From the NCBI GenBank assembly GCA_013824835.1, contig PNOM01000001.1, positions 62,001 through 126,000 on the forward strand: a stretch of DNA of 64,000 bases, written 5' to 3'. The notes under the pieces were generated by a model. It was not told where the DNA came from. It saw only the letters and a program-made list of their open reading frames with translations, and made no database searches. The DNA comes from Syntrophus sp. (in: bacteria). Its GTDB lineage: Bacteria > Desulfobacterota > Syntrophorhabdia > Syntrophorhabdales > Syntrophorhabdaceae. This document shows, in pieces, positions 38,693 to 47,004 of this stretch. The position numbers were made by a program, and so were the translations under genes. Every line of letters begins with the position of its first letter. Positions within the stretch are counted from its first letter, which is position 1.

Positions 38693-39324
38693 TGAAAATG
38701 GATTTCAAAACAGCGGGAATAAATAAGGCAATAGACAGGATCGCTACGCCATATAAAATTATCATAATAGCGGCTATTAACATAATAGTATTTGTTGTTC
38801 TGTTTGTCTTAGTGTTTACTCCTCAGTTTGAAGAGAAGAATAAACTGGTGTCAGAATATGGAGTATTAAAAAAGGATATTGACAGGGTGACTCTCATAAA
38901 AAGCAATATGGGAAAGTACCGGAAAGAATATGCCCAGACTCAGGATTTGCTTCAGGGATTATTAAAACAACTGCCGGAGAAGAAGGATATTCCCAATCTA
39001 TTAAGGAGTGTTTCGAATGTTGGGACTGAGACGGGTACAAAAATAAGATACTTTGAACCTAAGGCTTTGACTAATAAGGAATTTTACGGTGAACTTCTTT
39101 TTGAAATCAAATATAGCGGATCTTTCCATAATGTAGGGTATTTTTTTGATGGTGTACGAAGACTGGAGAGGATTATTGATATTTCAAGCTTTTCCCTTGA
39201 GGCCAAAGGCCCTCCAACAAAGAGAATACTGGAAGGTGCTTGCATGGCAAAGACTTATGTATATCTCCGTGAAGCGCCGAAAGAGAAGAAGGATAGTAAA
39301 AGTGTGTCACCTGTTAAAAAATAG
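38689..39324 (+). CDS. pilO: Type IV pilus assembly protein PilO
   Basis: The 211-residue protein has a short cytoplasmic start, a membrane helix around residues 25-45, a coiled coil and a periplasmic domain with LPEKKDIPNLLRSV and FEIKYSGSFHNVGYFFDGV, the typical PilO signature. It overlaps pilN. The C-terminus is lysine-rich. It partners PilN in the alignment subcomplex. Confidence 0.95.
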   Translation: MMKMDFKTAGINKAIDRIATPYKIIIIAAINIIVFVVLFVLVFTPQFEEKNKLVSEYGVLKKDIDRVTLIKSNMGKYRKEYAQTQDLLQGLLKQLPEKKDIPNLLRSVSNVGTETGTKIRYFEPKALTNKEFYGELLFEIKYSGSFHNVGYFFDGVRRLERIIDISSFSLEAKGPPTKRILEGACMAKTYVYLREAPKEKKDSKSVSPVKK

Positions 39325-39325
39325 T

Positions 39326-39817
39326 ATGCGAACCATTTTATGGATCATCATATTGACGCTTAGTCTTTGTGTGGCTGTCATTGTTGAGGCAGCCCCAGCT
39401 ACGCCTTCTTCTGCTACCCCGTCAATTGCAGGAAAGACGGGCAAGGATAATGTGGCGAGCAAGGATAGCGAGACAAAAAAGTTTAATGTTGGAGATTTCT
39501 CCTTCAGTTCAGAAAACCGGAGAGACCCTTTTGAGCCCCTCTATCTCACTAAAATAAAACGAGACAAAGATCATGCGGGCAAGGCCAGGAAAGAAGGCTA
39601 CGAGCTTGAGGAGCTTAAATTTGTAGGCACTATAAAAAAAGATATGAACAGAGTTGCCATGATGGAGGATATGCAGGGGAGGGGTATGCTTTTCAAGAAG
39701 GGAGACCGCCTGAACAGTAATCTTTGGGTGGTGGATGTTGTTGAAGACAGGTTGATTCTTGGTTATAAGCTGAGAAATGAAGTAAAGAAGATAAATATAG
39801 ATATCCCCAAAAAATAG
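39326..39817 (+). CDS. pilP: Type IV pilus assembly protein PilP
   Basis: The start at 39326, two bases after pilO, gives a 163-residue protein with a clean signal peptide (MRTILWIIILTLSLCVAVIV). An upstream in-frame start inside pilO would remove the signal. The motif FSSENRRDPFEPL and the beta domain LEELKFVGTIKKD...VAMMED with KKGDRLN are typical of PilP. No lipobox cysteine is present, so it is likely not a lipoprotein, unlike many PilP. PilP links PilN/PilO to the secretin. Confidence 0.92.
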   Translation: MRTILWIIILTLSLCVAVIVEAAPATPSSATPSIAGKTGKDNVASKDSETKKFNVGDFSFSSENRRDPFEPLYLTKIKRDKDHAGKARKEGYELEELKFVGTIKKDMNRVAMMEDMQGRGMLFKKGDRLNSNLWVVDVVEDRLILGYKLRNEVKKINIDIPKK

Positions 39818-39829
39818 AAGGGGTGAGGT

Positions 39830-41239
39830 ATGGGCAAGAAGATCTTAATATTTTTAATTATAGCACTGACCGCAGTGCCTTTAGTTGTGCTTAGTGAAAC
39901 TGCAAAAAAGCCTCCTTCCAAAGTCTCGTTCGATTTTGTTGATGCGGATGTTCGAAACGTTTTGAAAGGGCTCGCTGATGTCATGGGGAAAAACATCATA
40001 ATAGGAGATGATGTAAAGGATCTGAAAGACAAGACGATCACTATGAGGCTTGATAATGTCTCTATGGAAGAGGCCCTTGATATTATTGTGAAAAGCAAGG
40101 ACCTGTCAAAATATGAAGAGGGAAACATCATCAGGGTAATGACTGCAAAGAAGTTTCTTGATGAAAAGAAACGTGATAGTGATGATATGGCAGCCCTTAA
40201 GAGGGCAGAACTTGACAAGCTGAAACAGGGTGAGAATTTTATTACGAAGACGTTCTTCCTGAATTATGCAAATGCAAAAAAGTTTGTAGCAGTAATAAAA
40301 GGTGATACTACTGCCACGGCAATCCCTGCTGTTACCGGCGCCACCGCTGTTCCCGGTACCCCTGCTGGTTCTGCAACTGCAGCCCTTGCTGTTAAGAAAA
40401 GTCTTTTATCTGAATCCGGTATGGTCACAGAGGTGGAATGGACAAACGCAATAATAGTATATGATACAAAAGAAAAAATTGAAAATATTAAAAAAATTAT
40501 CGAAGAGCATGATTATGCTCCCGCACAGGTACAGATACACGCAAGGATTATTGTAGCAGACACTAATTTTTCAAGAGACCTTGGCATTAAATGGAATCTT
40601 GCCATGCAAGGGTCAAGTAACTTTTTAAACAGGTATATGAAATTAACGCCAAGCGTCACCGCGCTTCCTGCTAATTCATCCGGCGGATTTGCGTTCCTTG
40701 TAGGGGATGCCGCGGCAAGTCTATTCCTTGACGGGGTTATTCAGGCGGGAGAGACGGATGGGCTTGTAAAAACAATAGCCACTCCGAAGGTGGTCACATC
40801 GGACAATCAAAAGGCAAAAATTTCAAAAGGTGATGAAATACCCTATCAGACTATTGCGATGCAGGGCGCAACACCAACCATTGAATACAAGAAGGCAGAG
40901 TTGAGCATAGAGGTGACCCCTCATGTAACAAAAGATGGTAATATAAAAATGATGATAAAGGTAACTCAAAATAAGCCATATAACTGGAATACAACCACTA
41001 TAGCAATGTCAACAAAAGAGGCGAATACTGATGTTATTATCAAAGACGGAGAGACAGTCGTTATAGGCGGGATATATGAAACAGAAAGCGGTGACACTAC
41101 GACCGGTATACCCCTGCTCATGAAGATACCCCTACTTGGTTGGCTCTTTAAGAGCCAGGGCTTAACGGATAAAAAAAGGGAACTTCTTATATTTGTAACG
41201 CCTATAATTCTCAAAAATATTTATAAAGATGAGGGATAA
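39830..41239 (+). CDS. pilQ: Type IV pilus secretin, short PilQ
   Basis: PilQ forms the outer-membrane pore through which the pilus leaves. The 469-residue protein has a signal peptide, an STN/N0-like domain (VSFDFVDADVRNVLKGL), an N1-like domain and the C-terminal secretin domain. That domain carries ARIIVADTNFSRDLGIKWN, KTIATPKVVTSDNQKAKIS and VVIGGIYETESGDTTTGIPLL. It is clearly shorter than the usual 600-750 residues and lacks AMIN peptidoglycan-binding domains. A low-complexity Ala/Thr/Pro linker lies near residue 165-185. The following gene starts at the next base. Confidence 0.94.
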   Translation: MGKKILIFLIIALTAVPLVVLSETAKKPPSKVSFDFVDADVRNVLKGLADVMGKNIIIGDDVKDLKDKTITMRLDNVSMEEALDIIVKSKDLSKYEEGNIIRVMTAKKFLDEKKRDSDDMAALKRAELDKLKQGENFITKTFFLNYANAKKFVAVIKGDTTATAIPAVTGATAVPGTPAGSATAALAVKKSLLSESGMVTEVEWTNAIIVYDTKEKIENIKKIIEEHDYAPAQVQIHARIIVADTNFSRDLGIKWNLAMQGSSNFLNRYMKLTPSVTALPANSSGGFAFLVGDAAASLFLDGVIQAGETDGLVKTIATPKVVTSDNQKAKISKGDEIPYQTIAMQGATPTIEYKKAELSIEVTPHVTKDGNIKMMIKVTQNKPYNWNTTTIAMSTKEANTDVIIKDGETVVIGGIYETESGDTTTGIPLLMKIPLLGWLFKSQGLTDKKRELLIFVTPIILKNIYKDEG

Positions 41240-42565
41240 ATGAAGATTAAAATTATTCACCTGTCTTTAATACTCTTTTGTCTGATCTTTGCCACCGACT
41301 CCTTTAGTCAAGAGATGGTTAAAGGAACTATTATCGCGACACCCCAGAATGTTATCAGTGTAGGGACAGGCGAAAAGGTCATTACAAACCTTGGAAAGAA
41401 AGATGGTGTAATACCGGGCGATATTTTAAAAATTGTTGAAAGTGATGATAATATTTTAATCGGACATATCGGGAAATGTGCGGTAATAAGTGCAGAAGAC
41501 TCAACGAGTGTCTGTAAGGTTATAAAGCTAAGCGCTGAGGCAGGGAAGGGCGACTATGTATTTATAAACAAATTAGAGTATACTGACCCCCGGATGTACC
41601 CTCTGGTTTTCACGCTTTTAAATGAGGTTATTGCACTATATGAACCTCAAAGGGTAATCAGGGTCTATGTTCATAATATTTATGATGAAAAGAACAACAT
41701 TACCAGGTTCTCTGAACGGATAAAAGAAGAGATTGTAACTGTTTTTGAACAAAAACAAAGGATGGCAGTTAATAGAACGGTTTTAAAAGATTATGTAAAT
41801 TACCAGGACCACTATTTCAATTCAGCTACAGGCAAATCTAATAAAAAGGCTATTGATAGATTAAAGAACAGCATGGAGCAGCTTAATATCGACGTGGTAA
41901 TAACAGGTGTATACGCTGTACAAGGCGATAGTATACAATTAAAACTTTATATAGTAGACAGAAGGCGGCAAGATAAAGCAATGAGCTTGATAATGGGCGC
42001 AAAGGATTATTTGAATGCTATAGCGCAAACAGTTATCCCCTATGAACTGTTTAAGGAGAAGGAGTTTGTTAACTACAGCATTATACTTAACATGAAAGAT
42101 TATCTTCCCGATAAAGATGAGCAAAGAGAAATCGTTAAACATGAATCGGAAAAAGAATTAAAATTTAGATATAAATTTGCAGATACTAAGTCGAAATTTA
42201 ACAGGATAAGCCCCGGCGAAGTATATCTTAAAATAAATGAAGAAGAGATAAAGGATATGCCCGGGGGGGTTGTTTACGAGAAAAATTTTGTAAAAGGAAT
42301 GAAAAGAATATCTGTATCCTTTGTTCCTACGTTATGTGATAATGACAATGAAGTCTTTCAACTGAAAAAAGAGATAAAAAAGGAGATTATCCTTGATTTA
42401 AAGGATGAAGATAAAATAAGTATTGAAATCATGCTTGATGCTACATATGAAAAGGAAAAAATAGATATAAAAGTTGTCAGAAAAACAACAAAAGAGCCTA
42501 TTATAATGAAATCGGTTATTTCAAAAGTCGATAAAAAACCAGCTATTGAACTTTACAAAGATTAG
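41240..42565 (+). CDS. Secreted protein of unknown function with FlgT-like beta domain, pilus operon
   Basis: The 441-residue protein has a signal peptide ending near FATDSFSQ. Residues 30-110 contain VITNLGKKDGVIPGDILKIV and IGKCAVISAEDSTSVCKVI, a pattern like the C-terminal domain of the flagellar protein FlgT, a small beta barrel. The middle resembles a CsgG/TolB-like nucleotide-free fold (IDVVITGVYAVQGDSIQLKLYIVDRR). The rest is charged and unassigned. Its start abuts the pilQ stop, so it is part of the pilus operon and may be a periplasmic or outer-membrane accessory of the secretin. The function is unknown. Confidence 0.7.
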   Translation: MKIKIIHLSLILFCLIFATDSFSQEMVKGTIIATPQNVISVGTGEKVITNLGKKDGVIPGDILKIVESDDNILIGHIGKCAVISAEDSTSVCKVIKLSAEAGKGDYVFINKLEYTDPRMYPLVFTLLNEVIALYEPQRVIRVYVHNIYDEKNNITRFSERIKEEIVTVFEQKQRMAVNRTVLKDYVNYQDHYFNSATGKSNKKAIDRLKNSMEQLNIDVVITGVYAVQGDSIQLKLYIVDRRRQDKAMSLIMGAKDYLNAIAQTVIPYELFKEKEFVNYSIILNMKDYLPDKDEQREIVKHESEKELKFRYKFADTKSKFNRISPGEVYLKINEEEIKDMPGGVVYEKNFVKGMKRISVSFVPTLCDNDNEVFQLKKEIKKEIILDLKDEDKISIEIMLDATYEKEKIDIKVVRKTTKEPIIMKSVISKVDKKPAIELYKD

Positions 42566-42577
42566 AGGGGGTGTAAA

Positions 42578-43009
42578 ATGGGTTACCTTGTCTTTATTTT
42601 ACTTTTCTTAATAATCTTTCCGATGAATGGGCTGTGTCAAATAAAAGTAAATATCATCAAACCTCAAGTTGAGCAGGGAGCTTTAAGTGACACTGAGGCA
42701 GATAAATACAGGTCTTTTTTAAGGGAGATGAGAACATCTGACGCGAAAAGGGTATTTGTAGATTATAATGAGGATCGAGACACAAAATACAGAAAACTAA
42801 GGGAAAGTATAGCATTTGAAGAAAGGGAAGGCAGAATTGCAGGTGCACGAGCATGGGAAGGAAGATATAAGGACACCCATGATGCAAGGATGTCATATAT
42901 TGAAAAGGGTTATTCTACGTCAACAAACAGTGAATCAAATAGGGCTTTCAAGGCTGCAAGCCAGTTAAGGCCACCTGCGAGATCAAGAACGGATAGTTAC
43001 AACAGATAA
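42578..43009 (+). CDS. Small secreted protein of unknown function
   Basis: The 143-residue protein has a signal peptide (GYLVFILLFLIIFPMNGLCQ) and a charged mature part rich in Arg, Glu and Asp, with no recognised domain. A GAGGGGGTG ribosome binding site precedes the ATG, twelve bases after the previous gene. It is the last gene of the pilM operon and converges on the second PilX-like gene with eight bases between stops. Confidence 0.7.
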   Translation: MGYLVFILLFLIIFPMNGLCQIKVNIIKPQVEQGALSDTEADKYRSFLREMRTSDAKRVFVDYNEDRDTKYRKLRESIAFEEREGRIAGARAWEGRYKDTHDARMSYIEKGYSTSTNSESNRAFKAASQLRPPARSRTDSYNR

Positions 43010-43017
43010 ACCTTTGT

Positions 43018-44370
43018 TTAATACACAGCTATCTTTGTCTTTGTAATTGAACTCGACGTTGATTGTGAAACACCGCATGTCGGGCTTTTTAAGGCAGTGC
43101 CAATGGTGCCGAGATTCGTTTTCAAAGTTTCTAAAACAGATTTATCAAATTGGATTTCTGCATTTCCACTGAAGGTCATGGTTGCAGTGTTGCTGTCAAT
43201 AAATGACCCCCTGAACTTGATGTTCCCGTTTACATCAATCGAGTTTGAGTTTGTAAAAATTAATCCGTAGATATCAGGGCCGCCATTTGAATCAAATTTA
43301 GTATATCCTTTGGAAATAAATAAAATCGGGTCCGTGCTGCTGCCAAGCTGTTTGTTGGATTTCACGTATACAGAATTTGTTGCCGGAGACGAAGTGGACG
43401 ATGTGGAGTTTGAAAAGAATGTCCCCCCGGAGATATTGGCAGATTGAACATCCAGGTAAATAGTATTGGCAAAGACGTTCGTATTTGTTGTGCCTCCGCT
43501 TACTATTACCTTTGCGCCGGAATAAATTGTTTTGCTGCTCAGGCTCTGATCGATTGTAAGGTTTGCCTGTTGTATGTATACCTTTGGGCATGTTGTCAGA
43601 TTGATGTCCGTTAATCCGCATCGAATGTTCGTAGCCGAGGTGGTGTCGCAGGCAGAGGTGCCCGTGTATTTGCATGAACTTGACAATGCAGCGATTGATG
43701 TAGTATCCACACCGTACTTTGTTCTGAGGTCCGACTCCAGATCTGTAATGTCAGTAGAATCGAAGTAAGTAGAGGTCAGGTCATCAGGCAGCAATGAATT
43801 CTGACTCGTTGCAGGAGAACCAACCGGACCCTTTTCATTATTTGCGCAGGCAGAAGGGAGTTTCGTTGAAGGGGCTGTGCCGGTTATCGTAGTGGCGTCC
43901 TTATATATAATTGCCGGTCCCCCGTTGGAGCAATCTGTATCGCAGTTTATTATGGCGCCGCTGCCGCCAAGGGCAACAGTGCCGGACCTTACTACAAGGG
44001 CACCCCAGTTGCCGGAAGATGCCGCCGGAACAATCGCGGTTTTTACTACTGTTGCATTTCCATAGCTGCCCTTGGCGTGAATAAAGCAACTGCTGCCACC
44101 GGTTATGGAAAAATAGGTGTAACTCGCATTTACCCCGCCTGTGCTCAATGTACTGCTTGTTGAGGCGGGACAGGCACTATTGTCAACCACATACTTTAAT
44201 CCTGCATTTATGCCGGTTTCAGCCGCAGCATTTGCAACCTGATACCTTTTTTCGCTTCCATAAGCGAGGTAGCCAATTTCAGACATCTTTATGGCAGTGG
44301 CACCGAGAATCATGACCATCAATGATACTGCAAGCACTATAACAAGGATGATCCCTTTGTCATTATTCAT
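43018..44370 (-). CDS. PilX-type minor pilin, second copy
   Basis: The 450-residue protein starts MNNDKGIILVIVLAVSLMVM, nearly identical to the copy at 15019. As there, a GAGGGG site lies eight bases before the ATG and a GTG sits nine bases upstream. Similarity continues through GYLAYGSEKRYQVA, LSTGGVNA and the cysteine-containing segment, but the distal part is shorter and diverges into a Ser/Thr/Asn-rich repetitive domain. The pair looks like a duplication. The first 150 coding bases are about 84 percent identical by hand count (24 mismatches). It is monocistronic and opposite to the pilM operon. Confidence 0.8.
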   Translation of the reverse strand: MNNDKGIILVIVLAVSLMVMILGATAIKMSEIGYLAYGSEKRYQVANAAAETGINAGLKYVVDNSACPASTSSTLSTGGVNASYTYFSITGGSSCFIHAKGSYGNATVVKTAIVPAASSGNWGALVVRSGTVALGGSGAIINCDTDCSNGGPAIIYKDATTITGTAPSTKLPSACANNEKGPVGSPATSQNSLLPDDLTSTYFDSTDITDLESDLRTKYGVDTTSIAALSSSCKYTGTSACDTTSATNIRCGLTDINLTTCPKVYIQQANLTIDQSLSSKTIYSGAKVIVSGGTTNTNVFANTIYLDVQSANISGGTFFSNSTSSTSSPATNSVYVKSNKQLGSSTDPILFISKGYTKFDSNGGPDIYGLIFTNSNSIDVNGNIKFRGSFIDSNTATMTFSGNAEIQFDKSVLETLKTNLGTIGTALKSPTCGVSQSTSSSITKTKIAVY

Positions 44371-44466
44371 TGAACTCACCCCTCAAAATATCATGCTTTG
44401 TACCTGTAGAGTATTATTTAAACCTAATCAGGGGTCCTCTCGCCAAGACCTTGATGTCCCTGCCAT

Positions 44467-44495
44467 ATAATATATCGGTCAAAGAACTTTCTCAA
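44467..44495 (-). promoter_or_regulatory. Candidate promoter of the second PilX-like gene
   Basis: On the minus strand TTGAGA and TATTAT are separated by 17 bases. The -10 lies about 97 bases upstream of the ATG at 44370. The rest of the 252-base gap up to the Uma2-family gene holds nothing else recognisable. Confidence 0.45.
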
Positions 44496-44622
44496 CCCCT
44501 TTTTTGTATGGTGTCAAGCAACTACGGCCTGCTTATATGCCTGCTCAAGATTGGCACCCTAAAGCAGATACAAAATCATGAGGCACTTTTCCTTCAAAAC
44601 AATAATCCTATCCAGTATGCAT

Positions 44623-45183
44623 TTATTCGGGTGAAGGGGTCTTGTCAAATATTTCCCAGAGCTTGACTTCCATGTCGAGGCTGAGAAGTTTCAGGGGTTC
44701 GTTCCAATTAAAGATTTCGGGAGCGCCATAGCGATTATTCTCCAGCCAATACCTTTCTAAGTACTCCTGTTCGGGATAGACAAGGAGGTATTCATTTACC
44801 CCGAATTGCTCATAGATACGCTTCTTTTCCCGCTTATCCTTAACCTCCGTGCCCGGGGCAAGGACCTCTATTATGAGATCAGGGGCGCCCTCGATGTTAT
44901 TATCCTTGATTTTATCCCTGTCGCATACTACGAACACGTCAGGCTGGACAATATTGTATTGATCGAGTACCACATCAGTAGGGGCTATGCCGGTATAACA
45001 GCGGTTCTTTTCATCGGTCTTGAGTTTGATATGAAAATTACTTGCAAGGTCCTGGTGTTTCACCTTCGGCGCCGGGGTCATATTATAGGGCTGTCCGTCG
45101 ATAATTTCCCATCGTTCCCCATAATCCCAGGTAAGGTAATCGTTATATGTATACCGTTTTTCCTTTTCAATCGCGAGACTCAT
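44623..45183 (-). CDS. Uma2/DUF820 family putative endonuclease
   Basis: The 186-residue protein has the PD-(D/E)XK-like pattern of the Uma2 family: VQPDVFVV, then PDLIIEVLAPGTEVKDKREK and YEQFGVNEYLLVYP, with conserved Asp, Glu and Lys. Members are often found as scattered single genes, many associated with mobile elements, and their biological role is not settled. It is preceded by an AAGGGGGT site and stands alone on the minus strand. Confidence 0.88.
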   Translation of the reverse strand: MSLAIEKEKRYTYNDYLTWDYGERWEIIDGQPYNMTPAPKVKHQDLASNFHIKLKTDEKNRCYTGIAPTDVVLDQYNIVQPDVFVVCDRDKIKDNNIEGAPDLIIEVLAPGTEVKDKREKKRIYEQFGVNEYLLVYPEQEYLERYWLENNRYGAPEIFNWNEPLKLLSLDMEVKLWEIFDKTPSPE

Positions 45184-45270
45184 GAAGACCCCCTTTCTTG
45201 AGCTGTGAACCGTGAATATATGATAACACAGGAAAACCGGCCATGACTATACAATATTAAGAGATATCTG

Positions 45271-46194
45271 CTATATCTCCGGTCTGGGAAAAAGACCTGC
45301 CGCCTTTACGATCTCAGCAACCTTTTCTTCCCACTCGATGGCCATAATATGAATACCGGCAACGCCTTTAATGTTCTTTACCCGTTCAATGATCTCAAGG
45401 CAGATTGCAATGCCTTCTTCTGCGACCTTTTCTTTAGGCACGCTCCGCAGGCGCTCAATGTGTTCATCGGGCACATCCATGCCGGGTACGGATTTCTTCA
45501 TGTAATTGGCCATGCCGATAGACTTGTAGGGGGTGATGCCTGCGAGGATATACATCTTTTCGTGGACCCCGAGGTCCCGTACCATTTCCATCCATTTCTC
45601 AAACTTATCTACATTGAAGACGCACTGGGTCTGGACAAACTCTGCCCCTGCCGCCGCCTTCTTTGCAAGGCGCATGGCCCTTATCTCAAAGGGATCGCCA
45701 AAGGGATTCTCCGCGCAGCCGATAAAGATGTTCGGCCTACCCTTTACCTCATCTCCGCTAATGAATTTGCCCTCATCCCGCATTCGTTTTACCGTCTGGA
45801 TAAGCTGCATGGAATCTATGTCAAAGACGTTCTTTGCCCCTGGGTGATCGCCGAAAGACTGATGGTCCCCGGAGAGGCAGAGAAGATTATTGACCCCCAA
45901 TGAGGCCGCACCGAGGATATCGCTCTGGATTGCAATCCGGTTTCTGTCCCTGCATACCATCTGCATGACAGGATCAAAGCCCATGTTTTTCAGAATGAGG
46001 GAGCCCGCAAGACTGCTCATCCGGGCAACGCTCGTCTGATTATCCGTCACATTGACGGCGTCTATATACCCTTTCAGGAAAGCGCCTTTCTTCTTTACCA
46101 CCTCAGGATCAGCGCCCCGTGGAGGACCGCACTCTGATGTGACGGCAAAGGCGCCGCTCTTCAGGACCTTCTCTAAATTGCTCCCCGTACTCAT
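45271..46194 (-). CDS. metF: Methylene-tetrahydrofolate reductase catalytic subunit
   Basis: MetF reduces methylene-THF to methyl-THF using flavin. The 307-residue barrel shows TSECGPPRGADPE, VTDNQTSVARMSS, LLCLSGDHQSFGDHPGA with the flavin-binding region, and FVQTQCVFNVDKFEKWM. The ATG at 46194 overlaps the metV stop as ATGA and has a GGAGG site. A start at 46251 would run back into metV. Cluster context with MetV and Hdr proteins matches the Wood-Ljungdahl methyl branch rather than methionine synthesis alone. Confidence 0.93.
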   Translation of the reverse strand: MSTGSNLEKVLKSGAFAVTSECGPPRGADPEVVKKKGAFLKGYIDAVNVTDNQTSVARMSSLAGSLILKNMGFDPVMQMVCRDRNRIAIQSDILGAASLGVNNLLCLSGDHQSFGDHPGAKNVFDIDSMQLIQTVKRMRDEGKFISGDEVKGRPNIFIGCAENPFGDPFEIRAMRLAKKAAAGAEFVQTQCVFNVDKFEKWMEMVRDLGVHEKMYILAGITPYKSIGMANYMKKSVPGMDVPDEHIERLRSVPKEKVAEEGIAICLEIIERVKNIKGVAGIHIMAIEWEEKVAEIVKAAGLFPRPEI

Positions 46195-46859
46195 AGCTTC
46201 AAATCCTCCCTGACCCGTTTTCTCGGTCCCCCATCCCTGCTTGTGGACCAATTTTTCATAGGCTGAATCTCCAGGTATTTCTCCAACATATTCATCTCTT
46301 TATATCGATCCACAATAAGCTGCCAGGCACAGGGTGTTTCTTTGTTTACCTCACACTTGCCTCCCTGTGAACCGCCGCATGGCCCATTGAAAATGCTCTT
46401 CGCGCAGCGGGTAACAGGACATATACCAAGTGTCTTGTCGAGGACGCATGCCCCGCACCCCTGACAACGCTCCGTCCATACGCCTTGTTCCTCTGCAACC
46501 CCGTAGAAGGTGGTGTCAACAGCAGGCAAAACCAGCTTATCCCTGTAATGTTCACCTACAAACTGGATACCGCAGCCGCAGGCCATGGAGATGGCAACCT
46601 CGTAATCGTTGATAGCCGGTTTCAGGGACTCCACGTATTCAGTATCACAGTTTCTCTCCAGAGTCAGTTCCTTTATTTCAACGGGTTGTCCCTCTTTCTG
46701 TCTGAAAAGCCTGATTTCAGAGGCGAGGACTGAGACCTCTTTTGCCCCTCCAGTGGCGCAGACGGTAACGCACTCATTGCACCCGAGAAGGAGTATCTTT
46801 GAATAGGGCTTCAGCATCTCAATAATCTCTTCAAAGGGCTTTCTATTTGCTACTATCAT
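46191..46859 (-). CDS. metV: MetV, zinc/Fe-S subunit of methylene-THF reductase
   Basis: The 222-residue protein carries a C-terminal MTHFR_C-type cysteine cluster: CQGCGACVLDKTLGICPVTRC and then GPCGGSQGGKCEV with PCAWQLI. An N-terminal part has LLGCNECVTVCATGG. In acetogens MetV is the partner of MetF and links it to further electron carriers. It is translationally coupled to metF. An AGGAG site precedes the ATG. The upstream spacer to mvhD contains an inverted repeat. Confidence 0.93.
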   Translation of the reverse strand: MIVANRKPFEEIIEMLKPYSKILLLGCNECVTVCATGGAKEVSVLASEIRLFRQKEGQPVEIKELTLERNCDTEYVESLKPAINDYEVAISMACGCGIQFVGEHYRDKLVLPAVDTTFYGVAEEQGVWTERCQGCGACVLDKTLGICPVTRCAKSIFNGPCGGSQGGKCEVNKETPCAWQLIVDRYKEMNMLEKYLEIQPMKNWSTSRDGGPRKRVREDLKL

Positions 46860-46882
46860 CTATTTCTCCTTCCTCGAAATAG

Positions 46883-46995
46883 GGTTGAGTAGGTTGAGTG
46901 GGGCAAGTAGTTGAGTAAGGAAAATCTCAACCCACTTGTCTACTCATCCACTCGCTCTCCCATTTACTTACTCACCTTACTCAACTTACTCAACC
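46883..46995. repeat. Inverted repeat between metV and mvhD
   Basis: The arms GGTTGAGTAGGTTGAGT (46883-46899) and ACTCAACTTACTCAACC (46979-46995) match with one mismatch of 17. The interior is also rich in TTGAGTA/TACTCA units. Beside it the 13-base unit CTCAACCGGTTTT occurs twice (46990-47002 and 47004-47016), the second copy reaching the mvhD stop. It looks like a small palindromic repeat inserted in the operon. Confidence 0.5.
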
Positions 46996-47004
46996 GGTTT
47001 TTCC

